Below are positions 17,566-25,875 of a stretch of 64,000 bases of DNA, piece after piece. Where the stretch lies: the NCBI RefSeq assembly GCF_038024875.1, contig NZ_CP136136.1:5022001-5086000 (forward strand), given 5' to 3'. Under the pieces are notes generated by a model that had not been told where the DNA came from, made no database searches, and was given only the letters and a program-made list of their open reading frames with translations. This stretch comes from Gordonia rubripertincta (GTDB lineage: Bacteria; Actinomycetota; Actinomycetes; Mycobacteriales; Mycobacteriaceae). Position 1 is the first letter of the stretch, and each line of letters begins with the position of its first letter. The translations under genes and the position numbers were made by a program.

Positions 17566-18524
17566 CGTGCCTTGTCCTTCTGCTGCGCGATCCGCTCGGC
17601 GACCTGCAGGCCGGCGGAGGTCATGATGTCGAGGTTGCCGGCATAGGCGGGCAGGTAGTGAGCGGCGCCCTCGACCTCGAGGAACACCGACACCTGGTGG
17701 GTCGGGGTGATCTCGGTGCCGTCCTCGAGCAGGGTGTGAACAGGCTGATCGGCCGGGATCGCAGCGATCTGGATCTCCTGCTTGAGGCGGCACCCGGGAA
17801 CGTAGGCGGCGACGTCGCCGATCATCTTCTCGATCGAGGACCGGATCTCCTCGTGGGTGCCCTCGTCGGGCGCGTCGACGAGACAGAACACGGTGTCGCG
17901 CATGATCAGCGGCGGTTCCGCGGGGTTGAGGATGATGACCGCCTTGCCTCGCTGCGCGCCACCGACCGAGCAGATCGCCTTGGACGTGGTCTCGGTGAAC
18001 TCGTCGATGTTCGCCCGGGTACCCGGCCCGGCCGAACGCGACGAGATGGAGGCGACGATCTCGGCGTAGGCGACGGGGGCGACCCGGGACACGGCCGCGA
18101 CGATCGGGATGGTCGCCTGACCGCCACAGGTCACCATGTTCACGTTCTCGGCATCGATGTGGTCGGCGAGGTTCACCGCGGGCACCACGAACGGGCCGAT
18201 GGCGGCCGGGGTCAGATCGATCATCCGCTTGCCCAGCGGGCGGAGCAGGGCGTCGTTGGCGATGTGCGCCTTGGCCGAGGTGGCGTCGAAGATGATCTCG
18301 ATCTCGTCGAAACCCTCCATGCGCGTGAGGCCTTCGACACCTTCGTGGGTCGTCGGCACACCCTTCGCGCGGGCGCGGGCGAGGCCGTCGGAATCGGGAT
18401 CGATGCCGACCATCGCCCCCATTTCCAGATACTGCGACTGCTGTAGCACCTTGATCATCAGGTCGGTACCGATGTTGCCCGAGCCGATGATCGCCACCTT
18501 GGTCCGTGGCGTCTCTGCTGTCAT
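17562..18524 (-). CDS. hsaG: Acylating acetaldehyde/propanal dehydrogenase
   Basis: Converts the aldehyde released by HsaF, with NAD+ and CoA, to propionyl-CoA (or acetyl-CoA). Seen: the Rossmann motif IIGSGNIGTDL at residues 13-23 and the catalytic Cys133 in MVTCGGQATIP. The length of 320 residues is normal for the DmpF/BphJ family. It forms a tight complex with HsaF. The order hsaE-hsaG-hsaF is that of Mycobacterium and Rhodococcus steroid clusters, so the steroid assignment is preferred over aromatic meta-cleavage pathways. Confidence 0.93.
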   Translation of the reverse strand: MTAETPRTKVAIIGSGNIGTDLMIKVLQQSQYLEMGAMVGIDPDSDGLARARAKGVPTTHEGVEGLTRMEGFDEIEIIFDATSAKAHIANDALLRPLGKRMIDLTPAAIGPFVVPAVNLADHIDAENVNMVTCGGQATIPIVAAVSRVAPVAYAEIVASISSRSAGPGTRANIDEFTETTSKAICSVGGAQRGKAVIILNPAEPPLIMRDTVFCLVDAPDEGTHEEIRSSIEKMIGDVAAYVPGCRLKQEIQIAAIPADQPVHTLLEDGTEITPTHQVSVFLEVEGAAHYLPAYAGNLDIMTSAGLQVAERIAQQKDKAR

Positions 18525-18551
18525 GATCGTTCTCCTTTGGGTGTGGGAAAG

Positions 18552-19364
18552 TCAGTCGGACGTGAAATGGGCGGTCACCGAGCCGAGTTCACCGATCTCG
18601 GCGGTCACCGTGGCCCCGGGGGCGATCGGTCGCATGGGCCCCAACGCTCCGGACAGGATCAGTTGGCCCGCACGCAGCGGTTCCCCGAACTGCCGGGCCC
18701 GGCGCGCGAGCCACGCGACGGCGTTGAGCGGGTCCCCGAGGCACGCGGCCCCGTTGCCTTCCGAGACGATCTCGCCGTCGATCGTCATGGTCATCGTGGA
18801 GTCGACCGGCGAGTACTCGTCCAGGGTGCGACGAGCGTTCCCGACCACGTACAGCCCGGCGGATGCGTTGTCGGCGACGGTATCGGCGAAGGTGATGTCC
18901 CAGCCGGTGATCCGGCTGTCGACGATCTCCAGGGCCGGCGCCGCGTACTCGATGGCGGCACGGCACTGTTCGACGTCGAGGTCACCGTCTGCCAGGTCGC
19001 TCTTCAGCATGAATGCGACCTCGGCCTCGGCCTTGGGCTGCAGGAGCGTCCCCACCGGGATCGTGTCACCGTCACCGAAGGCCATGTCGGCGAACAGCAC
19101 TCCGAAGTCGGGCTGGTCGACGCCGAGCTGGGTCTGCACCGCCTCCGAGGTGGCCCCGATCTTGCGGCCGACCACCGCGGCGGTCCGGTCGGCGTTGAAC
19201 AGCGTCTGGACGCGGTAGGCCGACTCGATGTCGTCGGCGGCGATGAGATCCCGGATCGGGGCGCACGGCCGGCGTTGCGAGAGCGCACCGCTGAGCCGTT
19301 GTGCCGCAGCGGCGATCGCGGCGTCGTGGTCGGTTCGGTCGGGGGCCGAGGTCGGGGTACTCAT
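18552..19364 (-). CDS. hsaE: 2-hydroxyhexa-2,4-dienoate hydratase
   Basis: Hydrates the C6 dienoate released by HsaD to 4-hydroxy-2-oxohexanoate. It is a 270-residue member of the MhpD/2-keto-4-pentenoate hydratase family, with GRKIGATSEAVQ, EAEVAFMLKSDL (metal-binding Glu residues) and the C-terminal LILSGALGPM block. First gene of the hsaEGF operon, 27 nt before hsaG. It is divergent from the IclR gene, with the palindromic operator between them. Confidence 0.9.
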   Translation of the reverse strand: MSTPTSAPDRTDHDAAIAAAAQRLSGALSQRRPCAPIRDLIAADDIESAYRVQTLFNADRTAAVVGRKIGATSEAVQTQLGVDQPDFGVLFADMAFGDGDTIPVGTLLQPKAEAEVAFMLKSDLADGDLDVEQCRAAIEYAAPALEIVDSRITGWDITFADTVADNASAGLYVVGNARRTLDEYSPVDSTMTMTIDGEIVSEGNGAACLGDPLNAVAWLARRARQFGEPLRAGQLILSGALGPMRPIAPGATVTAEIGELGSVTAHFTSD

Positions 19365-19456
19365 GTGCTGCCTCTGTTGTCGGTTCGGTCGTCTGCCCGA
19401 TCTCGCGGGCGGTTCCCGACCATCGTGGGGCTCGGCTATACCCTGGGTCGAGGATC

Positions 19457-19477
19457 GCGTTCCGATGAGCGGAACGC
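19457..19477. promoter_or_regulatory. Perfect 8-5-8 palindrome, likely IclR operator (site A)
   Basis: Arms GCGTTCCG and CGGAACGC with the 5-nt spacer ATGAG, centred 25 nt before the IclR start and 103 nt before hsaE. On the minus strand the core reads GTTCCGCTCATCGGAAC, which matches sites upstream of hsaB/hsaD, hsaA and the kshA operon. Its position fits autoregulation of the IclR gene together with control of hsaE. Confidence 0.7.
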
Positions 19478-19491
19478 CAGGGAGGCCCTAT

Positions 19492-20262
19492 ATGAGCGAG
19501 GAACAGCTCGATCGCTCGAGCGTGCTCGGTAAAGCGATCGCCGTGCTGCAGGCCTTCGACCCCAACGACCGGCAGGTCACGCTCGCCGAACTCGCGGAAC
19601 GCACCGCCCTGCCCAAGACGACCGTCCACCGGCTCGCCGGTCAGCTCGTCGCCGCCCGTCTCCTCAACCGCACACCGAACGGGTACGCGCTCGGCAGCGG
19701 CCTGTTCGAGCTCGGCATGCGCGCGTCTCCGGAGCGAGGGTTGATCGAGGTCGCGACCCCGTTCATGCAGGACCTCTACGTCCGGACCGGCGAAACCGTC
19801 CATCTGGGCATCCTCGAGGACTTCGAGGTGGTCTATGTCTCGAAAATCGGCGGGCACCGACAGGCCGACGCGCCGTCGCGACTCGGTGGTCGAATGCCGT
19901 TGTACTGCACAGCCATCGGGAAGGCGCTGTTGGCGAATTCGCCGGATTCCGTCATCGCCGAGCAGCTCGCTCGCCCACTGCGCCGGCGCACACCGCACAC
20001 CATCGTCGCCCCCGGGCTCCTTCGTGCACAGCTCTCGCAGATCGCTGAGGACGGCATCTCCTTCGAGTTCGAGGAATCGACCCTCGGCCTCGTCTGCGTC
20101 GCCGCCCCGATACTCGACGCCGACGACGCCCCGCTCGCCGCGATCAGCGTCACCGGTCCGGTACACCGATTCCACCCGAGAGCGCACGCGACCGCGGTCC
20201 GGGCCGCCGCGGCGGGGGCGAGTTCGACGCTGGCACGACGGGCCCACCTCATCGACGGCTGA
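19492..20262 (+). CDS. IclR-family transcriptional regulator, probable local regulator of the hsa genes
   Basis: A 256-residue protein. The N-terminal winged helix-turn-helix (VTLAELAERTALPKTTVHRLAGQLV) is followed by the IclR ligand-binding domain (LYVRTGETVHLGIL, RLGGRMPLYCTAIGKALLA, GLVCVAAPI). The start is the ATG at 19492, preceded by GGGAGG. It is divergent from hsaEGF, with palindrome site A in the gap. The ligand is probably a steroid breakdown product (inference). The repression or activation mode is unknown. Confidence 0.85.
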   Translation: MSEEQLDRSSVLGKAIAVLQAFDPNDRQVTLAELAERTALPKTTVHRLAGQLVAARLLNRTPNGYALGSGLFELGMRASPERGLIEVATPFMQDLYVRTGETVHLGILEDFEVVYVSKIGGHRQADAPSRLGGRMPLYCTAIGKALLANSPDSVIAEQLARPLRRRTPHTIVAPGLLRAQLSQIAEDGISFEFEESTLGLVCVAAPILDADDAPLAAISVTGPVHRFHPRAHATAVRAAAAGASSTLARRAHLIDG

Positions 20263-20367
20263 CACCCCGCCACCGGAAAGCGCTCCGCCACAGATCGCCG
20301 TCCTGAACACTGGACGACGGTCGCGCACACCGCGCACGATCCGCGTCGAAGAGAGTGAGGCGAGAGC

Positions 20368-21561
20368 ATGGCACGTCGGAGCACGAACCGCTCCCGGGCG
20401 GCCACGCGCGCGCCCGAGGCACCGCCCTACCGAACCGACCCGCCCGCCTGGGCCCTCCCCCGCGGGACGATAGTCCTGATCACCATCGCCGGCCTGGTGG
20501 TCGCGGTCGGCGGCATCAAGGCGGTCTCGTCGTTCGCCGCGCCGACCTTCCTGGCGCTGATGCTGACCGTGGCGGTGCAACCGGTACCGAGATGGCTGCG
20601 CACCAAGGGATTACCCGGCTGGGCGGCATTTCTCACGACGGTCGCGCTCGTCTACGGAATCCTGATCGGGCTGTTCGCGACGCTGGTGTTCTCGGTGGCC
20701 CGGCTCGCGTCGATCCTCCCGGACTACGACGACAAGTTCGACGACATCATCACTAGCTTCCAGGACTTTCTGACGAGCCACGGCGTGAGTCAGGACAAGG
20801 TCCAGGACATGATCTCGCATGTCGACACCAGCAAGGTCGTCAACGTGGTCACCGAGTTGCTGGCCAGCACGCTGAGCGTCGCGTCGGCCCTCGTTCTCGT
20901 GCTCGCCCTGCTGCTGTTCATGGCGGCCGACTCGGTCGGCTTCGACGACCGGATGGATCACCTTCGGGGCATGCGGCCCGACATCGCGTCGGCGTTCGGC
21001 ACCTTCGCGCAGGGCACCCGTAGATACCTATGGGTGTCGACGGTGTTCGGCCTCATCGTGGCGGTCTTCGACAGCATCGCCCTTGCGTTGTTATCCGTTC
21101 CCCTTCCGATCCTGTGGGGCCTGCTCTCGTTCATCACCAACTACATCCCGAACATCGGCTTCGTCATCGGGCTCGTCCCGCCCGCGCTCCTGGCGCTGCT
21201 CGACGGCGGCGTCACCAAGATGCTCGTCGTCATCGCGGTCTACAGCGTCATCAACGTGATCATCCAGTCGGTCATCCAACCGAAGTTCGTGGGTGACGCC
21301 GTCGGTCTGTCGACGACGCTGACCTTCCTGTCGCTGATCTTCTGGGCCTGGGCCATCGGGCCGCTGGGTGCGATCCTCGCGGTACCGCTGACGCTGCTGG
21401 CCAAGGCCCTGCTCATCGACATCGACCCGGCCACCCGCTGGGCCGACGTCCTGTTGTCCTCGTCGGGCACCAAGCCAGTTCCTGAGGAGTCGCCCCCGCC
21501 GACGACGCCCGAATCGCCCCCGGACGACCCCACGCACGTCACACTGGGAACCGATTCGTGA
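20368..21561 (+). CDS. AI-2E/PerM-family membrane transporter
   Basis: A 397-residue polytopic membrane protein with about seven hydrophobic segments and the family signatures FAAPTFLALMLTVAVQP, LLSFITNYIPNIGFVIGLVPP and IQPKFVGDAVGLS. Relatives export small molecules (autoinducer-2) or act as cation antiporters; the substrate here is unknown. The C-terminus is a Pro-rich cytoplasmic tail. A GAGGCGAG site precedes the ATG. Its place inside the steroid region may be incidental. Confidence 0.8.
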   Translation: MARRSTNRSRAATRAPEAPPYRTDPPAWALPRGTIVLITIAGLVVAVGGIKAVSSFAAPTFLALMLTVAVQPVPRWLRTKGLPGWAAFLTTVALVYGILIGLFATLVFSVARLASILPDYDDKFDDIITSFQDFLTSHGVSQDKVQDMISHVDTSKVVNVVTELLASTLSVASALVLVLALLLFMAADSVGFDDRMDHLRGMRPDIASAFGTFAQGTRRYLWVSTVFGLIVAVFDSIALALLSVPLPILWGLLSFITNYIPNIGFVIGLVPPALLALLDGGVTKMLVVIAVYSVINVIIQSVIQPKFVGDAVGLSTTLTFLSLIFWAWAIGPLGAILAVPLTLLAKALLIDIDPATRWADVLLSSSGTKPVPEESPPPTTPESPPDDPTHVTLGTDS

Positions 21562-21651
21562 GCCGGACTACGCTCCGGAGCGAACATTCGGTAGATTGCC
21601 ATTCGACCCCAATCTGACCACAACCGTTTACAGATAGGTTGCGCATCGCTC

Positions 21652-22884
21652 ATGGACATGAACTGGTCTCCGGCCGACGCCGCGTTCCGCGACGAGGTAC
21701 GCGCGTTCCTCGACGAGAAGCTGACCGATGACCTGCGCGCGGCGGGCACGCTGCGCACGTCGGTCTACTCCGACCACGAGGCCTCGATGACGTGGCAGGC
21801 CATCCTGCACGAGCGCGGCTGGGCCGCGCCGGCCTGGCCGGTGGAGTACGGCGGTTGCGACTGGTCGCAGTCCCAGCACTACATCTTCAGCCGCGAGTCG
21901 ATCCTGGCCGGCGCACCCGCGCTGTCGCCGATGGGCATCCGCATGGTCTCCCACGCGATCATGGCGTTCGGCACCGACGAGCAGAAGAACTTCTTCCTCC
22001 CCGGCATCCTCGACGGCAGCGTCTTCTTCTGCCAGGGCTACTCCGAGCCCGAGTCCGGCTCCGATCTCGCGTCGCTGTCGATGGCCGCGGTCGACGACGG
22101 CGACGACCTCGTCGTCACCGGCTCCAAGATCTGGACCACCCACGCCGCCGAGGCCAACTGGATCTTCTGCCTGGTCCGCACCTCGCGCCGGGAGCGCAAG
22201 CAGCAGGGCATCACCTTCCTGCTCATCGACATGAACTCCCCCGGCATCGAGGTCCAGAACCTCGTCTTCGCCTCCGGCGAGCAGGTCCAGGCGCAGGTGT
22301 TCTTCGATGGCGTGCGCGTCCCGAAGAAGAACGTGCTCGGCAAGATCGACGACGGCTGGACTGTCGCCAAGTACCTGCTCGTGTTCGAGCGTGGTGGCGG
22401 CGCCGCTGCACCTGCACTGCAGGTCATGGCCGAACAGCTCGGCCGTGACGCGGCGACGGTCACCGCACCGAACGGCGGGCCGCTGTCGGAGGATCCGGCG
22501 TTCGCGGGCAAGCTCACCGACCTCCAGATCCGCGCGAAGATCCTCGAGGTCCTCGAGTACCGAGCACTTGCGGCGATGACGTCTGGCAAGGATCCCGGTT
22601 CGATCGCGTCGATGCTGAAGATCCTGGGAACCGAACTGAGCCAGGAGATCACAACGCTGTCCCTCGAGGCTGCGGGCCCGCACGGCCGCGTCTTCCAACC
22701 GCATGCGACCCGCCCCGGCGGTCCGATCTTCCAGTACACCCCGCCCACCGACGGTTACGTCAGCGGTGAGCCCTGGCAGGCCGTCGCTCCACTGCACTAC
22801 TTCAACGACCGCGCCGGTTCGATCTACGCGGGTAGCAACGAAATTCAACGAAACATCCTTGCCAAAGCGGCTCTGGGTCTCTGA
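21652..22884 (+). CDS. Acyl-CoA dehydrogenase, first subunit of a probable heteromeric enzyme
   Basis: A 410-residue FadE-type flavoprotein. Seen: CQGYSEPESGSDLASL and VTGSKIWTTHA (FAD-side segments) and the C-terminal SIYAGSNEIQRNILAKAAL. Where medium-chain enzymes have the catalytic Glu (YEGT), this one has Ala (YAGS), so its base lies elsewhere or in the partner. It is directly followed (20 nt) by a second, smaller acyl-CoA dehydrogenase, the arrangement of alpha2-beta2 enzymes that oxidise steroid side-chain or ring CoA esters in mycobacteria. The exact substrate cannot be read. Confidence 0.82.
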   Translation: MDMNWSPADAAFRDEVRAFLDEKLTDDLRAAGTLRTSVYSDHEASMTWQAILHERGWAAPAWPVEYGGCDWSQSQHYIFSRESILAGAPALSPMGIRMVSHAIMAFGTDEQKNFFLPGILDGSVFFCQGYSEPESGSDLASLSMAAVDDGDDLVVTGSKIWTTHAAEANWIFCLVRTSRRERKQQGITFLLIDMNSPGIEVQNLVFASGEQVQAQVFFDGVRVPKKNVLGKIDDGWTVAKYLLVFERGGGAAAPALQVMAEQLGRDAATVTAPNGGPLSEDPAFAGKLTDLQIRAKILEVLEYRALAAMTSGKDPGSIASMLKILGTELSQEITTLSLEAAGPHGRVFQPHATRPGGPIFQYTPPTDGYVSGEPWQAVAPLHYFNDRAGSIYAGSNEIQRNILAKAALGL

Positions 22885-22904
22885 CGGGTCACAGGAGATA
22901 ACTG

Positions 22905-24056
22905 ATGGACTTCACACTCACCCCCGAACAGCAGCTGCTGTCCGACGGACTCAACAGGTTCCTCGACGCACGCTACGACCTGCAGGTCAGCCGCGACGCC
23001 GCGAAAGTCGGCGAGGGCTGGCAGCCCAAGATCTGGAAGGCCTTCGTCGAGGACCTCGGTGTCGTCGGTGCGTGCCTGCCGGAGGAGATCGGCGGATTCG
23101 GCGGCGGCGCCGAGGAACTGATGGTCGTCACCGAGGCACTCGGACACGCCCTCGTCGTCGAGCCCTTCGTCGACTCGGTGGTCCTCGGTGCCGGGTTGTT
23201 GCACGCCACCGGCAACTCGGTGGCGCTCGAGGCAGCCGGTCGTATCGCCGCGGGCGAAGCCCTGAGCGCGCTCGCCGCGCTGGAAGACGGGTCGGGCGGC
23301 GTGCTGTCGCGGATCGAGACCAGCGCCGATCGCGACGGCGAGGGCTGGAAACTCAACGGCAGCAAGGCCGTGGTCACCACCGCACCGCTCGCCGACTACC
23401 TCATCGTCAGCGCCCGCACCTCCGGTGAGCCGCACGATCCCGCAGGCGTCTCGCTGTTCCTGATCGATCTCGCCGACGGCGTGCCCGACGGCCTCGAGCT
23501 CCACCGGCTCCGCACCATCGACGATCGTCAGGCCGCCGACATCACCTTCGACAACGTCCGGCTGCCCGGTGATGCGCTCATCGCCGGCGACGGTGCGATC
23601 GACCTGCTCGAGAAGGCCTGGGACACCGCCACCGCAGCCGTCGTCTCCGAGTCCGTCGGGCTGATGCGCAAGGTCTTCACCGACACTGTCGAATACGCCA
23701 AGCAACGTGAGCAGTTCGGCGTCCCGATCGGCAGCTTCCAGGTGCTGCAGCACCGCATGGTCGACATGCATCTGCAGCTCGAGCAGTCCGTGGCCGCCCA
23801 GTACTTCGCGATCCTGTCCCTCGACGCCGAGCCCGCCGAGCGTGCCGCCGCGGTCTCCGCCGCCAAGGCCACGATCAGCCGCGCCGCCCGCTTCATCGGG
23901 CAGAACTCGGTGCAGCTCCACGGCGGCATGGGCATGACCGAGGAACTGGCCATCGGCCACTACTTCAAGCGCCTCACTGCGATCGAGTACGAGTTCGGTA
24001 CCGCCGACGCACATCTCGCCCGGTTCGCGGCCGCCACCGCGCAGATGGACGCCTGA
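22905..24056 (+). CDS. Acyl-CoA dehydrogenase, second subunit
   Basis: A 383-residue FadE-type protein, preceded by AGGAGAT. Seen: MDFTLTPEQQLLSDGLNRFL at the N-terminus (first 20 residues), KQREQFGVPIGSFQVLQHR in the middle, and QLHGGMGMTEELAIGHYFKRL. The N-terminal FAD-side SEP/GSD block is degenerate (EDGSGGVLSRIE), as in the non-canonical subunit of heteromeric enzymes. Together with the 21652 gene it likely forms one enzyme with half the FAD sites. The operon ends in a strong terminator before kstD. Confidence 0.82.
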   Translation: MDFTLTPEQQLLSDGLNRFLDARYDLQVSRDAAKVGEGWQPKIWKAFVEDLGVVGACLPEEIGGFGGGAEELMVVTEALGHALVVEPFVDSVVLGAGLLHATGNSVALEAAGRIAAGEALSALAALEDGSGGVLSRIETSADRDGEGWKLNGSKAVVTTAPLADYLIVSARTSGEPHDPAGVSLFLIDLADGVPDGLELHRLRTIDDRQAADITFDNVRLPGDALIAGDGAIDLLEKAWDTATAAVVSESVGLMRKVFTDTVEYAKQREQFGVPIGSFQVLQHRMVDMHLQLEQSVAAQYFAILSLDAEPAERAAAVSAAKATISRAARFIGQNSVQLHGGMGMTEELAIGHYFKRLTAIEYEFGTADAHLARFAAATAQMDA

Positions 24057-24070
24057 CACGCACGCACCTG

Positions 24071-24107
24071 CTCCCCCGCCGCGACGGCCACCGTCGCGGC
24101 GGGGGAG
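24071..24107. terminator. Strong hairpin terminator after the acyl-CoA dehydrogenase pair
   Basis: A perfect 17-bp stem (arms CTCCCCCGCCGCGACGG and its complement, 3-nt loop CCA) followed by TTCTGTG. It sits 15 nt after the stop of the second dehydrogenase gene and so separates it from kstD. Confidence 0.8.
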
Positions 24108-24119
24108 TTCTGTGACCGG

Positions 24120-24198
24120 GGTGTTCAATGGGCGCGGTGTTCAATGGGCGCGGTGTTCAATGGGCGCGGTGTTCAATGGGCGCGGTGTTCAATGGGCG
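24120..24198 (+). repeat. Five tandem 16-bp repeats upstream of kstD
   Basis: The unit GGTGTTCAATGGGCGC is repeated exactly at 24120, 24136, 24152, 24168 and 24184 (the last copy has 15 matching bases). It lies between the terminator hairpin and the kstD start, so it falls inside the only space available for the kstD promoter. Identical copies suggest recent expansion and possible copy-number variation. Copies could serve as stacked regulator sites, since 16 bp is about 1.5 helical turns. Confidence 0.9.
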
Positions 24199-24266
24199 GA
24201 AACCCGCGTGCGTCCGGTCACACCGTGCGCTTGCATGAGACCTACGAACAACTCGGAGGTAAAAGC

Positions 24267-25814
24267 ATGCAGGACTGGGATATTCGCTGCGATGTCGTGG
24301 TGGTCGGATCGGGCGGCGGAGCCCTCACCGGCGCCTACACGGCGGCGGCGAACGGACTGGACACGGTCGTTCTGGAGAAGACCGCGGTCTTCGGCGGCAC
24401 ATCGTCGTACTCGGGTGCGTCACTGTGGCTGCCCGGTAGTGCCGTCCAGGAACGGGCGGGTCTCGACGACTCCACCGACATGGCCCGCACCTATCTGCGG
24501 GCACTGCTCGGCGACGCGGAGGCCGATCGGCAGGAAGCCTATGTGACGACCGCACCGGCCGTGGTCGAGTTCCTCGAACGCGATCCGCACCTGGAGTTCG
24601 AATACCAGCCGTTCCCCGACTACTTCGACGCTCCGGGCCGCATGGATGCCGGTAGGTCGATCATCCCAGTCGACCTGCCGAGCGTGGCTGCCGGAGAGGT
24701 GCGCAAGCTGGTGCGCCCGGCTCCGATCGTCGACCGCGCCGGACAGCCGCACCCCGACGAGACCCTCATCGCCGGACGGGCGCTGATCGGGCGACTCCTG
24801 CTGGCGCTGCAGGGCACCGGTCGTGCGGACCTGCGTACCCGCACCGCGGTCACCCGGCTCCTGACCGAGAACGATCGGGTGGTGGGTGTCGAGGCCACCG
24901 ATGCCGATGGTCGGACGCTTCGGGTCCGGGCCGAACGCGGCGTCCTGCTCGCCGCCGGAGGCATCGAGGGCAGCGACGAGATGCGCGCCGCCCACGGCAC
25001 CCCCGGCAAGGCGCAGTGGAGCATGGGCCCGGCGGGCGCCAACACCGGTGACATGATCCGCGCAGCTGTCGAGCTCGGCGCCGACACCGCGCTGCTCGAC
25101 CAGGCGTGGTTCTGCCCCGGCGTCGAACTACCGGACGGCTCGGGCGCTTTCATGGTCTGTGTCCGAGGTGGCATTCTCGTCGACGCCTCGGGCAACCGCT
25201 ATCTCAACGAGTCGCTGCCCTACGACCGGTTCGGCCGGGCGATGATCGCGCGTGGCGAGTCGGCGCTGCCGTCGTACCTGATCTTCGACTCGTCCGAGGG
25301 CGGCCCGGTCCTGCCGGCGATGTCGATTCCGGAGGCATCGGCCGGGGACCACTTCGCCGCGGGCACCTGGGTCTCGGCCGACACGATCGAGGAACTCGCG
25401 GACAAGATCGGCGTCGACGCGGCGACGCTGGGTGCCACGGTCGAGCGGTTCAACGGCTTCGCCGAAGGCGGCGTCGACGAGGACTTCGCCCGAGGTGAGG
25501 ACCCCTATGACACGTTCTTCTGCCCGCCGCGGGAGCTGCCCAACGTGGCGCTGCCGCCGATCGCGACCGGACCGTTCCACGCGGCGCGCATCGTCCTCAG
25601 TGACCTCGGTACCAAGGGCGGTGTCCGGACCGACGCCGATGCCCGCGTACTGACGGCCGACGGCAACCCGATCGAGGGCCTGTACGCCGCGGGTAACACG
25701 AGCGCCTCGGTGAGCGGGTCGATCTACCCGGGCCCGGGAGTCCCGCTGGGCACCGCGATGACGTTCTCCTACCGCGCGGTCCATCACATGATCGGAACCG
25801 ATCAGGACCGGTGA
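24267..25814 (+). CDS. kstD: 3-ketosteroid delta1-dehydrogenase
   Basis: FAD enzyme that introduces the C1-C2 double bond in ring A of 3-ketosteroids; with KshAB it causes ring-B opening. The 515 residues show the N-terminal FAD motif VVGSGGGALTGAY (12-24). All four active-site residues of Rhodococcus KstD1 sit at the same numbers: Tyr119, Tyr318 (SLPYDR), Tyr487 and Gly491 (YPGPG). The start at 24267 follows GGAGGT and makes this numbering fit. It is transcribed alone: a terminator lies on each side and the 16-bp repeats lie upstream. Confidence 0.95.
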   Translation: MQDWDIRCDVVVVGSGGGALTGAYTAAANGLDTVVLEKTAVFGGTSSYSGASLWLPGSAVQERAGLDDSTDMARTYLRALLGDAEADRQEAYVTTAPAVVEFLERDPHLEFEYQPFPDYFDAPGRMDAGRSIIPVDLPSVAAGEVRKLVRPAPIVDRAGQPHPDETLIAGRALIGRLLLALQGTGRADLRTRTAVTRLLTENDRVVGVEATDADGRTLRVRAERGVLLAAGGIEGSDEMRAAHGTPGKAQWSMGPAGANTGDMIRAAVELGADTALLDQAWFCPGVELPDGSGAFMVCVRGGILVDASGNRYLNESLPYDRFGRAMIARGESALPSYLIFDSSEGGPVLPAMSIPEASAGDHFAAGTWVSADTIEELADKIGVDAATLGATVERFNGFAEGGVDEDFARGEDPYDTFFCPPRELPNVALPPIATGPFHAARIVLSDLGTKGGVRTDADARVLTADGNPIEGLYAAGNTSASVSGSIYPGPGVPLGTAMTFSYRAVHHMIGTDQDR

Positions 25815-25817
25815 CGC

Positions 25818-25855
25818 GCAAGCGGCGCAGGCGATCTCTCGCCTGCGCCGCTTGC
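25818..25855. terminator. Bidirectional terminator between kstD and kshB
   Basis: A perfect 17-bp stem (GCAAGCGGCGCAGGCGA and its complement) with a 4-nt loop, in the gap between two convergent genes. ATTCT follows on the plus side. Confidence 0.8.
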
Positions 25856-25875
25856 ATTCTCGGGGAAAAGCCCCG

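Noticed and set aside
21580..21591. Palindrome CGCTCCGGAGCG upstream of the acyl-CoA dehydrogenase pair
   Set aside because: A 12-bp GC palindrome is expected by chance in such DNA and does not match the shared steroid operator.
21613..21634. AACCGTT stretch as a KstR site before the acyl-CoA dehydrogenase pair
   Set aside because: The half-sites are one base apart instead of two and the outer T and A are missing, so it does not fit TnnAACnnGTTnnA.
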